Shown: positions 21,766-32,943 of the stretch, piece after piece | Layout: the number at the start of each line of letters is the position of its first letter | Numbering within the stretch: position 1 is the first letter of the stretch | Source of the DNA: Cymodocea nodosa | Lineage: Eukaryota > Streptophyta > Magnoliopsida > Alismatales > Cymodoceaceae | Length of the DNA stretch: 64,000 bases | NCBI GenBank assembly: GCA_036874045.1 | Contig: CM072337.1 | Span: 6,882,001 to 6,946,000 of the forward strand | Direction: 5' to 3' | Notes under the pieces: model-generated | Told to the model about the DNA's origin: nothing | Databases searched by the model: none | Seen by the model: the letters and a program-made list of their open reading frames with translations, nothing else | Translations under genes and position numbers: made by a program

Positions 21766-23128
21766 GAAACCAACTGGCTTGCTTGTAAGCCACCAAAGGC
21801 ATAGGAGCTTGGGTTCCACACAAGATACTACTTTAACAAGTTAAATTGTTATTTTGTTATATACTTTGCTTTTATGTGTGAATGAAAAGCTTTTCAGAAT
21901 AAAAAATCGGAAGATATTGAAGGAGATACAAAAGGAAGAGGTATGTAATTGATTACTTATCTTGAATTTACATTTCAACTAAGTTTGTTGACATAGATGC
22001 TAAGTCAATGAAATAATATTCATGTCTGCTATAATTACTGTATTTATTGTAAAATCTTTTACATTGAGGACAATGTAAAATGTAGGTATGGGGGGAGGTA
22101 ATTAAAGTAATAACCATGTAATTTTGTTAATTAGAAAAAAATGGTATTGCAAAAGTTCTGTTTGTGGAAATTGAAAAATTTTTGAACAAGAATTTGCTGT
22201 AACTATCTGATATTTGAAACTGTAAAATTTTTAAGAATTGTAACTACTTAAATGCTATATTTATAATCTTATATAAGATGCTACAAATTTAATTATTCAT
22301 ACAAATCTAGATATAGTATCTTATGTTGTTGCTGAATTTTATGAGTTTAACAAATTCACGATTTTAAAATGAAATTAGAATGCTTAACTGAAACTCAGTA
22401 AATTATCTGAAATCATGAAAGAGCTTAAATGTTGATTTTTGGATTAAATGAAATACATATGATCAAGGATACATTTAATTTGATTGATTAAACTTGTAGA
22501 ATGATTTATGTGTAGAGCTTATTAACATGGATTCATATTTTCAGTAAATAATAGAAGTAGAACTATATGAGATTTGTGTTTTATTGCATCTGTATTAATG
22601 AAATACATACATATACTGTGTTGAAAAGAAAAAAAAAAGAAAAACTTTGAGAGTTTATTGAATTGTTTGATCACAAGCCTTTCATACTTGAGTAGATAGG
22701 TATGTAAGGATTGTTGACCTAAAAAAGGACTCTTTAAATCTAGCAACCTAAGATCCTGATTAGATCTAGGATTATTGACTGAAAGCTCGATACATGGGTA
22801 CACTAGAAAGCTCTTGTATGATTCAAGCTTGTCAAATTAACTTTTAAAGTACAAATATGCATATATTGTTTTGAAAAGATACAAGTATTTTGTGAAATAC
22901 ATATATCTTTTGAATCGAGTATATGTTCTGTTATCTAAAATTTTTGAAGTATGAATCCAGAATAGACTTTTGAAGTTGTTTATTTGAGATACAATTCTTT
23001 ATTATACTTGTCTTAATCATATTGAATTGGATTATGTTTTGATTCGTATGTACTTGAAATTTATTCAGGAAATCATATTGAAAAATTCAGGATGATAGAT
23101 GCTGAAAAGAAGAACAAATGATAATATA
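21766..23128 (+). other. Gypsy-1 3' untranslated region (truncated)
   Basis: It begins with a block on GGCATAGGAGCTTGGG shared with gypsy-2 (28600) and contains ATTGAGGACAATG with a G6AGG tract at 22061-22098, a hallmark near the 3' end of Athila/Tat elements. The rest is AT-rich noncoding DNA matching the reverse strand of gypsy-4 (33998-35300). It breaks at about 23128, before the polypurine tract and 3' LTR, where element B sequence starts. Confidence 0.75.
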
Positions 23129-23560
23129 AATTTTGAGAATTGTAGCAAGTCAAACAGATATTACACCTTAGCCACAGAAAAGATTAAAGTCGAGATCTTT
23201 CTCTGCAAAGGAACTCCAAAAATACCAGGAGGCAGATACACCTATCCTTAGACAACAACAACAATAGGTTCGGCAAACACAACAACAATCCATAGAATTT
23301 ACAGAAACATAGCAACATACAGATATACAACAAGATATACATACAGATATACAACAATGTATACATAGAGAAATACATACAGGTATAGATATAGACATAC
23401 ATATTGAATTTTTACAGCAACCATCACAAGTTTCTCAAAATGATTTAGATCAGGCATTACTTGATCAGGTAAATAGAGTTAGTATAGATATTGCAAAGAA
23501 AATTTCAGATACTCTGATTGATATTTTTCGAAGACAAAGAGGCTTGTGATTATACAAATT
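23129..23560 (+). pseudogene. Element B internal remnant, Gln/Ile-rich reading frame
   Basis: An open stretch with a few stops encoding Gln-rich repeats such as QQDIHTDIQQ, then LQQPSQVSQNDLDQALLDQ and RVSIDIAKKISDTLIDIF. DNA at about 23310-23400 is a degenerate ACAGATATACAACA-type tandem repeat. It ends near 23550, upstream of the LTR. I do not recognise a domain. It could be the end of an accessory ORF of element B. Confidence 0.4.
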
Positions 23561-23878
23561 ATGTATTACATGATTTATTTTTTTTTGTAATTTGTAACCA
23601 AAACTATTATGTAAACTGTTTACTGATTTTAATGTTACGTGATTATTTTTCACAGTTTATGATATTAAACAGTTTCTACTTAATCCATAAATCCTATGTA
23701 TGTTTGAAACTATAGTTTTGATTAATATATACTTAGTAAGATATCCTTCCTTACATTTATAAAACTTAACTTCCTAAAGGGGGAGAAAATAGTTTGTTTA
23801 CTTTTTTATAATGCCAACAAGGGGGAGATATAAATTATGTGACTTATTAGGTTTTGACATCATCAAAAAGGGGGAGAT
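23561..23878 (+). other. Element B 3' untranslated region with polypurine tract
   Basis: Noncoding sequence that aligns with the reverse strand of 41626-41880 in the second element B copy. It has a purine tract at about 23777-23786, GGGGGAGATA near 23821, and the terminal AAAAAGGGGGAGAT immediately before the LTR at 23879. Confidence 0.75.
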
Positions 23879-25092
23879 TGTTAGGTATTTATTTTTGATG
23901 ATTTATGCTTTATTAACGTATTTAAATAAGTCTACATAATATTCTCTAAGTATATTTCTCTAAGTATAATAGTTAACAGATTATCGAAAAGTTTCATTTT
24001 TATGTCGGATAAATTAAAGATTTCTGAAGAGCTAGATTTGTAATAGTTAAACTTTCGGATAGTTAACGTTTCATTTTTGTCGAATACTTTATGTTAAAAA
24101 CTCATATAGTTAAGTTATCTGCACATGTATTTTTAATGTTTTAAGTTGTCACGTGTTTTCCATGTGCGTTCGGTAATGAAAAATTGAATAGTTAGATAAC
24201 TATTAGAGTTTTTATACGCATGGATAGATAACTGTTCGAGTTTTATAAAAGGACTAACGAATAGAAAAGTTTCTTTGTTTAGTCACGTGTTTTGGAGGTG
24301 CAAAAACTCGAAGAGTTAAAGGATAAATGTTTGAGTTTTTACAGGAGTTGAAGGATAAATGTTCAACTAAATCGAAGACTTAGAAGATATTCTACAAGAC
24401 TCTAGGAAGATAAAGTTTCGATGTATCTACGAGTGGAGATCATGGAAACTCAAAATGTTAGTGAAGTAAATGGAAATTTAAATAGAAAGTAATTTGGATT
24501 AAAGAGAAAATTAGTACGTGGATTATAGATTGTGGATCAAGTGGATGAATATGCTGAAGGTGAAAGACAACAGAGTTCGACTACTAATAGAGAGTACGAG
24601 CTACATTACAATAAGGGATCCCAATCTCAAAAAAACCAAGTCTGAGTATTCAATCTGGATCCCTAACTGAAAAGTTAAGTTTGAATATTCATATTCTAAA
24701 AAGTTCTCCAACATCAGAAGAAGTTTGAAATTCCAAGTAATTTTAGAAAAGGAGCTGCAAACGCAAGAAGTTTGGAAATTCAACAATTAGAGAAGAAGAG
24801 ATACAAAAGCTGAGCAAAGAGAAAGAAAAGAGCTGTGTGCATAAAGATCAGGTTTTATACAATTCAAAATTAGTTTTGAAAAAGAGCTTTGTTTTCCTAT
24901 TTGAATTGTATATCAAAAATTACTGTATCAAAATTGTCAAGAAGGGAATTGAGCTAAAAAGATATGTAAATTCTGTCTTGAAATAAAAGAATAGAATTTC
25001 ATTTACAAGTGTTTTGTGCTCTTGTTTTATCCGCTAGTTTAATTACTAAAGACACAATTCACCTCCCCTCTTGTGATACAGACGATCCTACA
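23879..25092 (+). repeat. Element B 3' LTR (1214 bp)
   Basis: TGTTAGGTATT to GATCCTACA. It is preceded by a copia-like polypurine tract and matches 40417-41625 on the other strand. U3 has CGGATAGTTAAC and ACTCGAANAGTTA-type arms with CACGTG boxes (about 24000-24370), and a TATA-like TTTATAAAAGG lies near 24241. It is joined at its 3' end to gypsy-2 ORF3. No second LTR is on the left, so the element is truncated. Confidence 0.85.
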
Positions 25093-26382
25093 ACAAGCAA
25101 AGAGAAGAAGAAAAACGGGCTAAAATCAGTTTGTAGCCTATACAAAGAGAAGAAATCGAAATTAGGGTAGAAGTTGATTTGCCCGTGACTCCATCCCAAT
25201 TTACCATAGAATCAGAAAGAATAGTGACAATGTAGATTGGTAGTCAGGAGGAAGAAGAAAGGGAAGAAACTAAACAAGAAGCTGAACAAGTACACATTGA
25301 ATAAGAAAGAAATGACTCGATAGATTTCACTAAAGAGGGAGAAACTCTTCAGCAAATTTTAGAGAGGATTCAAGAAAGAAGAGTGGAGAGTTCTACTGGC
25401 TCTGCACCACAAACAGAAGCAGAAGTAGAAGCAAAAATGCAGGAATCTACTGAGCATTTCCAGCCAATTCAAGTTCAGCATGAAGAACAAGAAATTCAAG
25501 AACAAACCCCTCTAGAGTAATAAATGCAAGTTCCTGACTTGGCTGAAGCTATCATTGTAAATGAAGTATACTTTTGGAGTCAGGAAGCTTATAATAAATA
25601 TCAAAAGATAAAGGGGTATGATATTATTTATAGTAGGCTAGTAAACTGGGACGGTATACAAGAAATTAAGGACTTATTTGAGTTCCAAGGTCTACTGCAA
25701 TTTATTTCTCAATAGAGAGGGCATGTAGTATATGAGAATCTAGTGCCCTGTTTCTATGCCAATTTGAGGGAAGGAGAAAGTGGATGAATTTCCAACGTGG
25801 AGCAAGTTGATGTACAGATAACACTAAAGCTTCTCCATAATATTTTCGGACTGAAGAATGAAGGAATAGAAATTCTAGAAGAAACAACTGTAGTCAAGTG
25901 GACAAAACAAGTAATAAGAGACTATTTAGCTATCAATCCTAGTGTGCCATTATTAAATAGACTGAAGCACTTAAATGGTAAAGCACACATGGTAGCTAAC
26001 ATTTTGATTAAAAATGTCTACCAATGACAAGGCCATGATATTGAACTTAGTCAATTTGTCAAATGAGCCACATATGCAGTTGTTAACAGAATTCAAGTTA
26101 ATTGGTCTGTAGTATTTATCTCCAAACTGATAGTAGTAAAGAAGAATCTATTTTATGGAGATCTGATTCCACTACTAATGGTGGATAGTCTTGATTTCAT
26201 GAAATGGACATCCAAAAGGATAAGATCAAGAACCATTTCAGTGAAAGAATATAGAAATTATGCTGCTGCTAAGATATCTGTACCTTATGGAAGCATTACA
26301 AGAGCTGTAGCGAGGATAAATCAATTAGAGCACAACTAGAAAAACTCCAGAAGGAAGTAGATGAACTTATGAAGAAAGATTA
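25093..26382 (+). pseudogene. Gypsy-2 ORF3, C-terminal half
   Basis: Matches the gypsy-1 ORF3 from its acidic middle region onward, without the TRIM. The best open part (from about 25524) reads ALTPDLAEA-like, NEVYFWSQEAYNKYQKIKGYD, FEFQGLLQFISQ, FYANLREGESG, LLHNIFGLKNEG, WTKQVIRDYLAINPSVPLLN and AHMVANILIKNVY. It ends with a coiled coil (KLQKEVDELMKKD) at about 26382. Stops at about 25287, 25520, 25713, 25785 and 26026. The N-terminal half is missing, replaced by the element B LTR. Confidence 0.75.
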
Positions 26383-27434
26383 AAATGTATTGTTTATCTA
26401 CTTATATTAAAAATATCTGATTGACTGTATTGTAAAATAATATTTATATAAATGAATGTTTTTCAGATTTTTTTTGTAATTCATGTTTGAGAATGAATGA
26501 TATAATTGATGAACTGTATTGAATATTATATAACTGTTTAAAGACATGCAAGACTATTTAAAAGGTTTACAAATTTTATGAATGACATGTTAAATGCATG
26601 ATAATTGGTTAATGCTTGAAAATTTCTACATGCTGAAAAGTAAAATGTAAATTCTACACAATAGGAAATGAACTGTAAGTTAAATATGTATATAATGTTC
26701 AGATTTAAATGAGTTTACATTAGAAAACTATATTAATGACATGCATTTAACTTTATTTAAGTTGACAAAATGCAGGAGAGAAAAAATATATAGAAGTTAG
26801 TACGAGGAGTAAGTTTTAGAAATTTGCTAAGTGTTAACTCAATGAAGTAAGTCCGTTGAGTTAACCTTAACTCCATGAGGTCAATAATAGAATATAAGGT
26901 CACTCCATTGAGTTATCTATAACTCAACGAGGTTAGTCCGTGGAGTTAGCAAATAGGCGACAAAGCTAGTCTGTTGAGTTAGCTGTAACTCAACGAGGTT
27001 AGTTCGTTGAGTTAGAAATAGTAACTGAAGCTGATTTGTTGAGTTAACTATAACTCAACGAGGTTAGCTCGTGGATTTAGCTGAACAGTTATTCTTTCAG
27101 CCATGAACAAAACTTCGTGGGTTCAGTGGTTACTGAAATTTAAAATTAGAAGTGGAACACATACCCATAAAAATAGGAACCATATTGCACTTTACAAGAC
27201 TTGTTCTTGCAACAAGATTCATTTGCTTTATGGACGTGCATTATAAATATAGAACAAAATGTTATTTACGAGTTACCAACACTTTTGAAAGAAAAGAAAA
27301 TTCGTTGGGGAACTAGAAGGAGAAGCAGCTGATTCAACTTCATTCGTCAACAACTATTTACTGAGAATAAAACTTTAGACTGGTATATAATTAATCTTCT
27401 ACTATTTTACTTTATGTTAAGAGTTGACTAAGAT
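26383..27434 (+). promoter_or_regulatory. Gypsy-2 ORF3-ORF4 spacer: TAACTCAACG palindromes and TATA-like box
   Basis: Homologous to 20223-21186. From about 26830 to 27070 it has at least four GTTGAGTTA...TAACTCAACGA pairs in direct succession. TATAAATA lies at 27242-27249, about 190 bases ahead of ORF4. I read it as an internal promoter region for ORF4, by inference. Confidence 0.55.
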
Positions 27435-28368
27435 TAGAGATGGATTTTTATGGAAGTCATTTAATCGTAGTTCAATCAACTATGAATATCTGAATATGGA
27501 AGAAAATGTTGGAATTCCACCCAATACATTAGAAGGAATAGATTATATTATGAGGATAGATGAATGATTAATTATTAACAGAACCAAACCAAGGTATGCA
27601 ATTCTTTTACCTGATATTTTGATTAGAAATCCTATCACTAGAGAAGAATGGAATATAGGAAGGCCTAAAAGATTTGAAGTACCAACTGAAAATTGTAGGT
27701 CAACTTTAACATTTTTTGATAAAAATTCGACCATTCCTGAAAAATTGTATTACTAGAGATCAATTGGAAATTGGGATGAAGATTTATGTTTAAGTGTGTA
27801 TAATTTTTTGAATAGATCTTGGACTAAAAATACTATGATATATCTAGGACAAAAAGCATTAATTAACAACATACATGTCATACTTGATGGATATATATAT
27901 TTAGTCATAGATATATCAGTTGCATTTAGATCTGATTTATACATAGTAAGCATAGATGGCTATAATGATGACTTTATAGAAATATTACCTATACCGAGTG
28001 ATATAGCTAAACCACCGTCTACAGAATATGATAAAATTCAATTAGGAATGTGGTATAATGAATATGATGATCCTAATTTATGTTTGATAAGATGGTGGGA
28101 TGAATTGATGAGATTTCAAGTATGGATTATAAAAGACCTAAATGAATGGAAGTGGGAAGAGGAATATATTGAAATATATGTAGAAATAGAAATAGCTACA
28201 TTATCTTGGAATAGAAGAGGATCCTTTTCTACATTTCATTTCATTAATGGAAATACACTTATATTTAGTATTGATAACATACTACAAGTTTACAAGTTAA
28301 AAAGGGAAATAGACTATATTAAAACAAAATTAATAGCAAGAAGAATTATGCCTAAAAAGTTTGCTTAG
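27435..28368 (+). pseudogene. Gypsy-2 ORF4, unrecognised protein
   Basis: One frame of about 310 codons broken by only two stops (near 27567 and 27754). Readable blocks: GIPPNTLEGIDYIMRIDE, RYAILLPDILIRNPITREEW, LCLSVYNFLNRSWTKN, YLGQKALINNIHVILDGYI, DISVAFRSDLYIVSIDGYN, MWYNEYDDPNLCLIRWWDEL, FQVWIIKDLNEWKWEEEY and FHFINGNTLIFSIDNIL, ending in a basic coil-like tail. Trp/Tyr-rich with alternating hydrophobic segments, probably a beta-rich globular protein. No transmembrane segment stands out. Gypsy-4 keeps the same ORF, so it is a real gene of this lineage. Env-like or movement-protein-like roles are conceivable from position only; I cannot assign a family. Confidence 0.65.
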
Positions 28369-29046
28369 ACTAACACATTTATTCCATTTGTTACTACTTT
28401 TCAAGCATGTTCTTAAATTATGATTCTGTGCTTTTAATGTTGTGTGTATTTTGCATTTATTTTTAGAAAAAAGAGAAGAAAGTAAAATTTTAGTTTTAGT
28501 TTTATTTTATAAAAGGAAAAGAAAAGAAAAATAAAATATCAATCTAGTTTGTTGGTATTTGTTCTAGGTAACCAACTAGCTTGCTTGTGAGCCATCAAAG
28601 GCATAGGAGCTTGGGTTCCACACAAGACACTAAATTAACAATTTATGTTTTGTTATTTTGTTATATATTTCGCTTTTATTTGTGAATGAAAAGTTTTTCA
28701 GAATCAAAAGTCGGAAGATATCGAAGGAGATACAAAAGAACAAGGTATGCAATTGATTACTTATCTTGAATTTACATTTAAACTCAATTCGTGGAATTAT
28801 TCATTAACTCAACAAAACAATATTGAGGCTTGCTAACAATTACTATATTTACTGTAAAATCTTTTACATTGAGGACAATGCAAAATATAGGTATGGGGGG
28901 AGGTAATTTAATTAAAAGCCAAGTAATTTTGTTAATTAGAGGAATTAGAATGGTGCTGCAAAGTTTTGTGGAAATTGAAAATTTTTTTTATAAATTTGCT
29001 GTAACTATCCGATAATTGAGACTGTCAAATTTTTAAGCACTATAAC
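28369..29046 (+). other. Gypsy-2 3' untranslated region (truncated)
   Basis: Contains the GGCATAGGAGCTTGGG block near 28600 and ATTGAGGACAATG with the G-rich tract at about 28867-28903, as in gypsy-1. It is cut at 29047 by a copia-A-type LTR; the remainder of gypsy-2 is not present on the far side. Confidence 0.75.
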
Positions 29047-30571
29047 TGTTAGGACCCTAGTATTTTGATAATGCAAAACCTATTTGAGGAAACATATTGT
29101 ATTTCACAGTTAAGTCAGTGCATCATTAGATCAGAAGGTAGATAGAACAGATTCCATGCAGATGAACAGATGGAGAAGTTTCCAGATAATACTGTCTTAA
29201 ACTTACAGGAAAATCAGACAGTTATAGGTCCGAAGAGTAAGTTTAAAACAGCAGCAATACTATCAGACAGTTAGAAGAATAACTATCCGAAATTGTAAAG
29301 CCTTCGGAGAGTTATTTTATCAGACAGTTAAGGGGATTGAATGATCGGATAGTTAAGTAGTTAACTATCCGGAAGCTTAAAGGACTTTTCGGAGAGTTAC
29401 AAGTATAACTATCTGAAAGTTAAGTCATTCAACAAACCACGTGCAGAAATACAGAACAGAAGCTTAAAGGACTTGTCGGAGAGTTAGATAACTATCCGAG
29501 TTTTCTTTTCGGAGAGTTAAATAACTATTCGAGTTTTTCGGTAAGTTACAGGCATAAGTTTTTGGAACTTAAGTTATTTTATTACGCACGTGCAAAATGG
29601 AGATGTCGGTAGTTGAAAGCTTAAAAGGGAAAATCGAGAGTTAGATAACTATCCGAAATTTCAAAGAGAGTTTCAGTAAGTTACAGTTTAACTATCCAAA
29701 ACTTAAGTTATTGAAATTGCCACGTGTAGAATTCCAGACAGATGCTCAAATGGGTTTCCGGAGAGTTAGAAAGATAACTATCCGAAATTTCAAAAGAGTT
29801 TCGGTGAGTTACAGTTTAACCATCCGAAACTTAAGTCATTGAATTTCCCACGTGCAGAATTCCAAAGAGTGGCTCAAATAAGTTTTCGGAGAGTTAGAAA
29901 AATAACTATCCGAAATCCTGAAGCATTTCGGTAAGTTACAGGGATAACCTTCCGAAACTTAAGTCAGCCCTTTATGCACGTGCTAAATTAAAGCAATCGG
30001 AAAGTTGACAGATACAAACTATCCGACATAGTATATAACTGTTCGGTGAGCTACAGTTATAAGTATCCGATTGGATGATAGGTCACATTTGAATATTTTG
30101 GAATACTACCTGGTAGTAAAGGTTAAGTGATCTTTTGGTGAGTTACAGAAACTCTTCGGAGAGTTACATAGCTAACTATATGAAAGAACAGGAAAATCGC
30201 TAAGATATTTTGAAACGATTTTTTGAACGGTCACTTGCCGTATGACTTGAGGCTAATCAAGTACAGTAGAATACATCTGTTGAAGGAAAATATGATCGTT
30301 GTACATATCAGGTATATATATACAAAATACAGACAACGGAGATACAAAGAGATGTACTCCAAATTCCATTTACACTCAAGTCTGCAAATAGTGAAGCATA
30401 TTCCAAAGATTTACTACAAAAAAAGCTTTGTGCGCAAAAACTCTGATTGAAGGATTAAAGTTGTTGGTTCGTAGTTTCAACCTGAAAGGTACATACAGTG
30501 TTGGTTTGAGTTTCGACCTAAAAACTCTAGAGGTTGGTTTTCTAAAGTTTTTACCTGAAAACTTCTGTGTT
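29047..30571 (+). repeat. Copia-A-type LTR, 3'-truncated
   Basis: Starts TGTTAGGACCCTAG and carries the copia A LTR landmarks: TTTTGATAATGCAAAACC, a long palindrome array (about 29270-30160), and TATATATATA at 30313-30322. It breaks at about 30571, within a TTTCNACCTNAAA repeat zone that in the complete copy at 35671-37883 continues for another ~300 bases. What follows is gypsy LTR on the other strand. Confidence 0.85.
29480..29995 (+). repeat. Higher-order tandem array, ~125-bp unit
   Basis: Four successive units, each with the order: CGGAGAGTTA-n-TAACTATCCGA, a second pair TTTCGGTGAGTTACAG-n-TAACNATCCGAAA, CTTAAGT, then CACGTG. Equivalent points of units 2, 3 and 4 fall near 29637, 29762 and 29889, giving a period of 125-128 bases. 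Confidence 0.7.
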
Positions 30572-30836
30572 AAATACTACTATTTATAGAGGAATTCGGC
30601 CAATCATTGGATGATTCCACAAAACGTAAATAACATCAATTAAGCTCTTTAATGTTAGTTAATCTTAACCATTGAAAACTTAATCACTTACAATCTTGCC
30701 TCGTCTCCCTATAGAATCGTGAACCAAGAATTGTAAGTTGATCTCCTCTTCAGTATATTGGAATCAACCCGAAACCAAGGCTAAAAGCTTTACGATCTCT
30801 TGAGATATGAGTTGATGCTTGGTGAAAATGGCTTCC
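30572..30836 (-). repeat. Gypsy-4 3' LTR, inner part (interrupted)
   Basis: Reverse-strand match to the middle of the gypsy LTR (9480-10100 region). It continues at 32944-33980 after a nested solo LTR. Its outer end is lost at the junction with the copia A LTR at 30571. Confidence 0.8.
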
Positions 30837-32938
30837 TGTTCGGTTGCTTTAGGTGGCACCAAAGAACTTGTTTGGTTCCTAGGCAACAACACCAATTAAC
30901 TTGTATTTGTTAACTTCTATTTTTAACTTGGTTAATTTGTCTTTATGCTTATATCAGTAATTCCTTTTAGAAGTAAACAAACAACCTTTCACACAAATTA
31001 GACATTAATTCCAATTTGTATTTTAACTGCAAGTGCACAGTGTATATTGTATTTGTGTGCAAGTATAGGTCGATCTCATAGAGAATTGAGTAAGAATTGT
31101 GTACTGTTTTATTTTTTATATTATACTTAATGTGTTCAGTAATCACTCCGTTGAGTTACAATTAACACAATGGACTAAGTTCGTGAAGTTATGGCTAACT
31201 CAATGGACTAATCTTGTGGACTTAAGGTAACTCCACGAGTCTATTTTTCCAGTTTAATACTCCTATTTATAGAGGAATTCGGCCAACTATTGGGCGGTTC
31301 CACAGATTGTAAATAACATCAATTAAGCTCTTTAATGCTAGTTAATATTAGATTTATCATTAAGCAATACTAACATTCAAATATTTCAAACAGTAACCAT
31401 TAAAATCTTTAAGTATCTAGAACAAATCGATTTTAGTAAACTATAATACTATTTTCTATTTTATGAATCAAACAAACATAAAACATTCACAATGCTGACA
31501 ATGATAACTTTAATCACGATACAAAACAAACAATACAACACTTAAATACTAAATATAAACATAGATAAGTTGTTGTTTTTGGTATTTTTGTTTTGAGATG
31601 TTTATGAAAATGGGCGAAAGGTGAAATGTAAAAATCTCTATCAATAGTAAATACTTCCGTCACTACATGCCACGCAATTACACCACTGAAAACTTAATCA
31701 CTTACAATTCTGCCTCCTCTCCCTATAGAATCGCGAGTCTAGAATTGCAAGATAATCTCCTCTTCAACATATTGACATCAACTCGAAACCAAGGCTAGAA
31801 GCTTTATGATCTCTTGAGATATGAGTTGGCGCTTGGTGAAAATGGATTCCCTTCCCGCGACGCGATCACTCCTCACAGTGGTTGTCAGGCACTGTGTTTG
31901 GCTCAGAATTGACCTAACATCTGGAAAGTATCCTCAAAGACCTTTGATGGTTGGTGATTATGGTAATGTTGGTGAATTGTTGGTGATGGTGTGGATGATT
32001 TAGTGAACTTCTGATGCTGCTTGTAGTTAGCACAGTCTTCCACCTTTACACACACTGCCATACATCACCAACCACACCTTCTTCATTTTTTTCTCCTCTT
32101 CTTTTATATTTCTTTAGTAGTAACTGCTTTTGCTTTAGATGATTGGTTGGATTTCCTTCATTCAGATCAACGATGGTGATTTCTTCACCCTTCCACGAGT
32201 GAATTCCTACGTGATACGTGCAATCGTGGTTTTCCTTCGAATGTCCTGTTTCTGTAACCGCTATAGTGGCATATTAGAAATTAAATGGTCTGTGGAGTTA
32301 TAGATAACTCAACGGACTTACTTCGTTGATTTAACTATAAAAAACGTGCAATAAAGAAATAAGCTGCTAACATAAAGCGTTACCTTAGTGTGTATTCATG
32401 TAACTCAACGCGTACAGTTATGCTAACTTAACGAGTTAAACATGTGCATCTCACGTGACATAATAAAGCATTTAAATTCAACATGTGCATCATTCTAACT
32501 TAATGAGTTCAGAGATATAACTTATGATTTTCACTCACTAACTCAACGAGTTCTCACATGATCTTTTTATACCTTTAAACCTGTAACTCAACGAGTTGGC
32601 ACATGATCTATTAACTAAAAGAACACTAACTCAACTAGTTGTTACTGTTCACTTAAATATTCTTTTAGTGTTTAAAACATAACTATATGGTACATGCAAT
32701 ATAACTCTTCGAAATCACAGAAAATTCAGATACTAAAGAATAAAATAGCTTGCAATTTATTGATAGTTTAGAAATGTACTAAATTAACACTAATTCCCTA
32801 AAATTATGTAGATTCTTTCATTAAAGCATATAATAGTGCAATTATAACATAATGGCTTAATTCTCATATGATAAGCTAAATATTATGCAATTAAATATCA
32901 TTTAACCGTTAATATTATACACTTTTTCATTCTAAACA
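30837..32938 (-). repeat. Gypsy solo LTR nested inside the gypsy-4 LTR (2102 bp)
   Basis: On the minus strand it runs TGTTTAGAATG (32938) to AACCGAACA (30837). Flanks CTTCC (30832-30836) and CTTTC (32939-32943) form a 5-bp target duplication with one transition. It contains the LTR palindromes (CTCAACGGACTTAC near 32300, several AACTCAACGAG near 32540-32600), CACGTG boxes and a TATA-like box near 32104. There is no internal region, so it is a solo LTR formed by LTR-LTR recombination. Confidence 0.9.
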
Positions 32939-32943
32939 CTTTC

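Noticed and set aside
23168-23402. Cys-rich minus-strand reading frames (many Cys/Ile)
   Set aside because: They are the reverse reading of the ACAGATATACAACA tandem repeat, with no support from homologous copies.
27435-28368. ORF4 as a plant virus movement protein
   Set aside because: Position and size would allow it but I cannot see the conserved Asp motif or pattern of the 30K family. Left as unknown.
29480-29995. CRISPR-like appearance of a regular repeat-spacer pattern with palindromic repeats
   Set aside because: Repeats are degenerate, both arms vary, the spacers are also repeated, and the array lies inside a plant LTR. No cas genes exist here.
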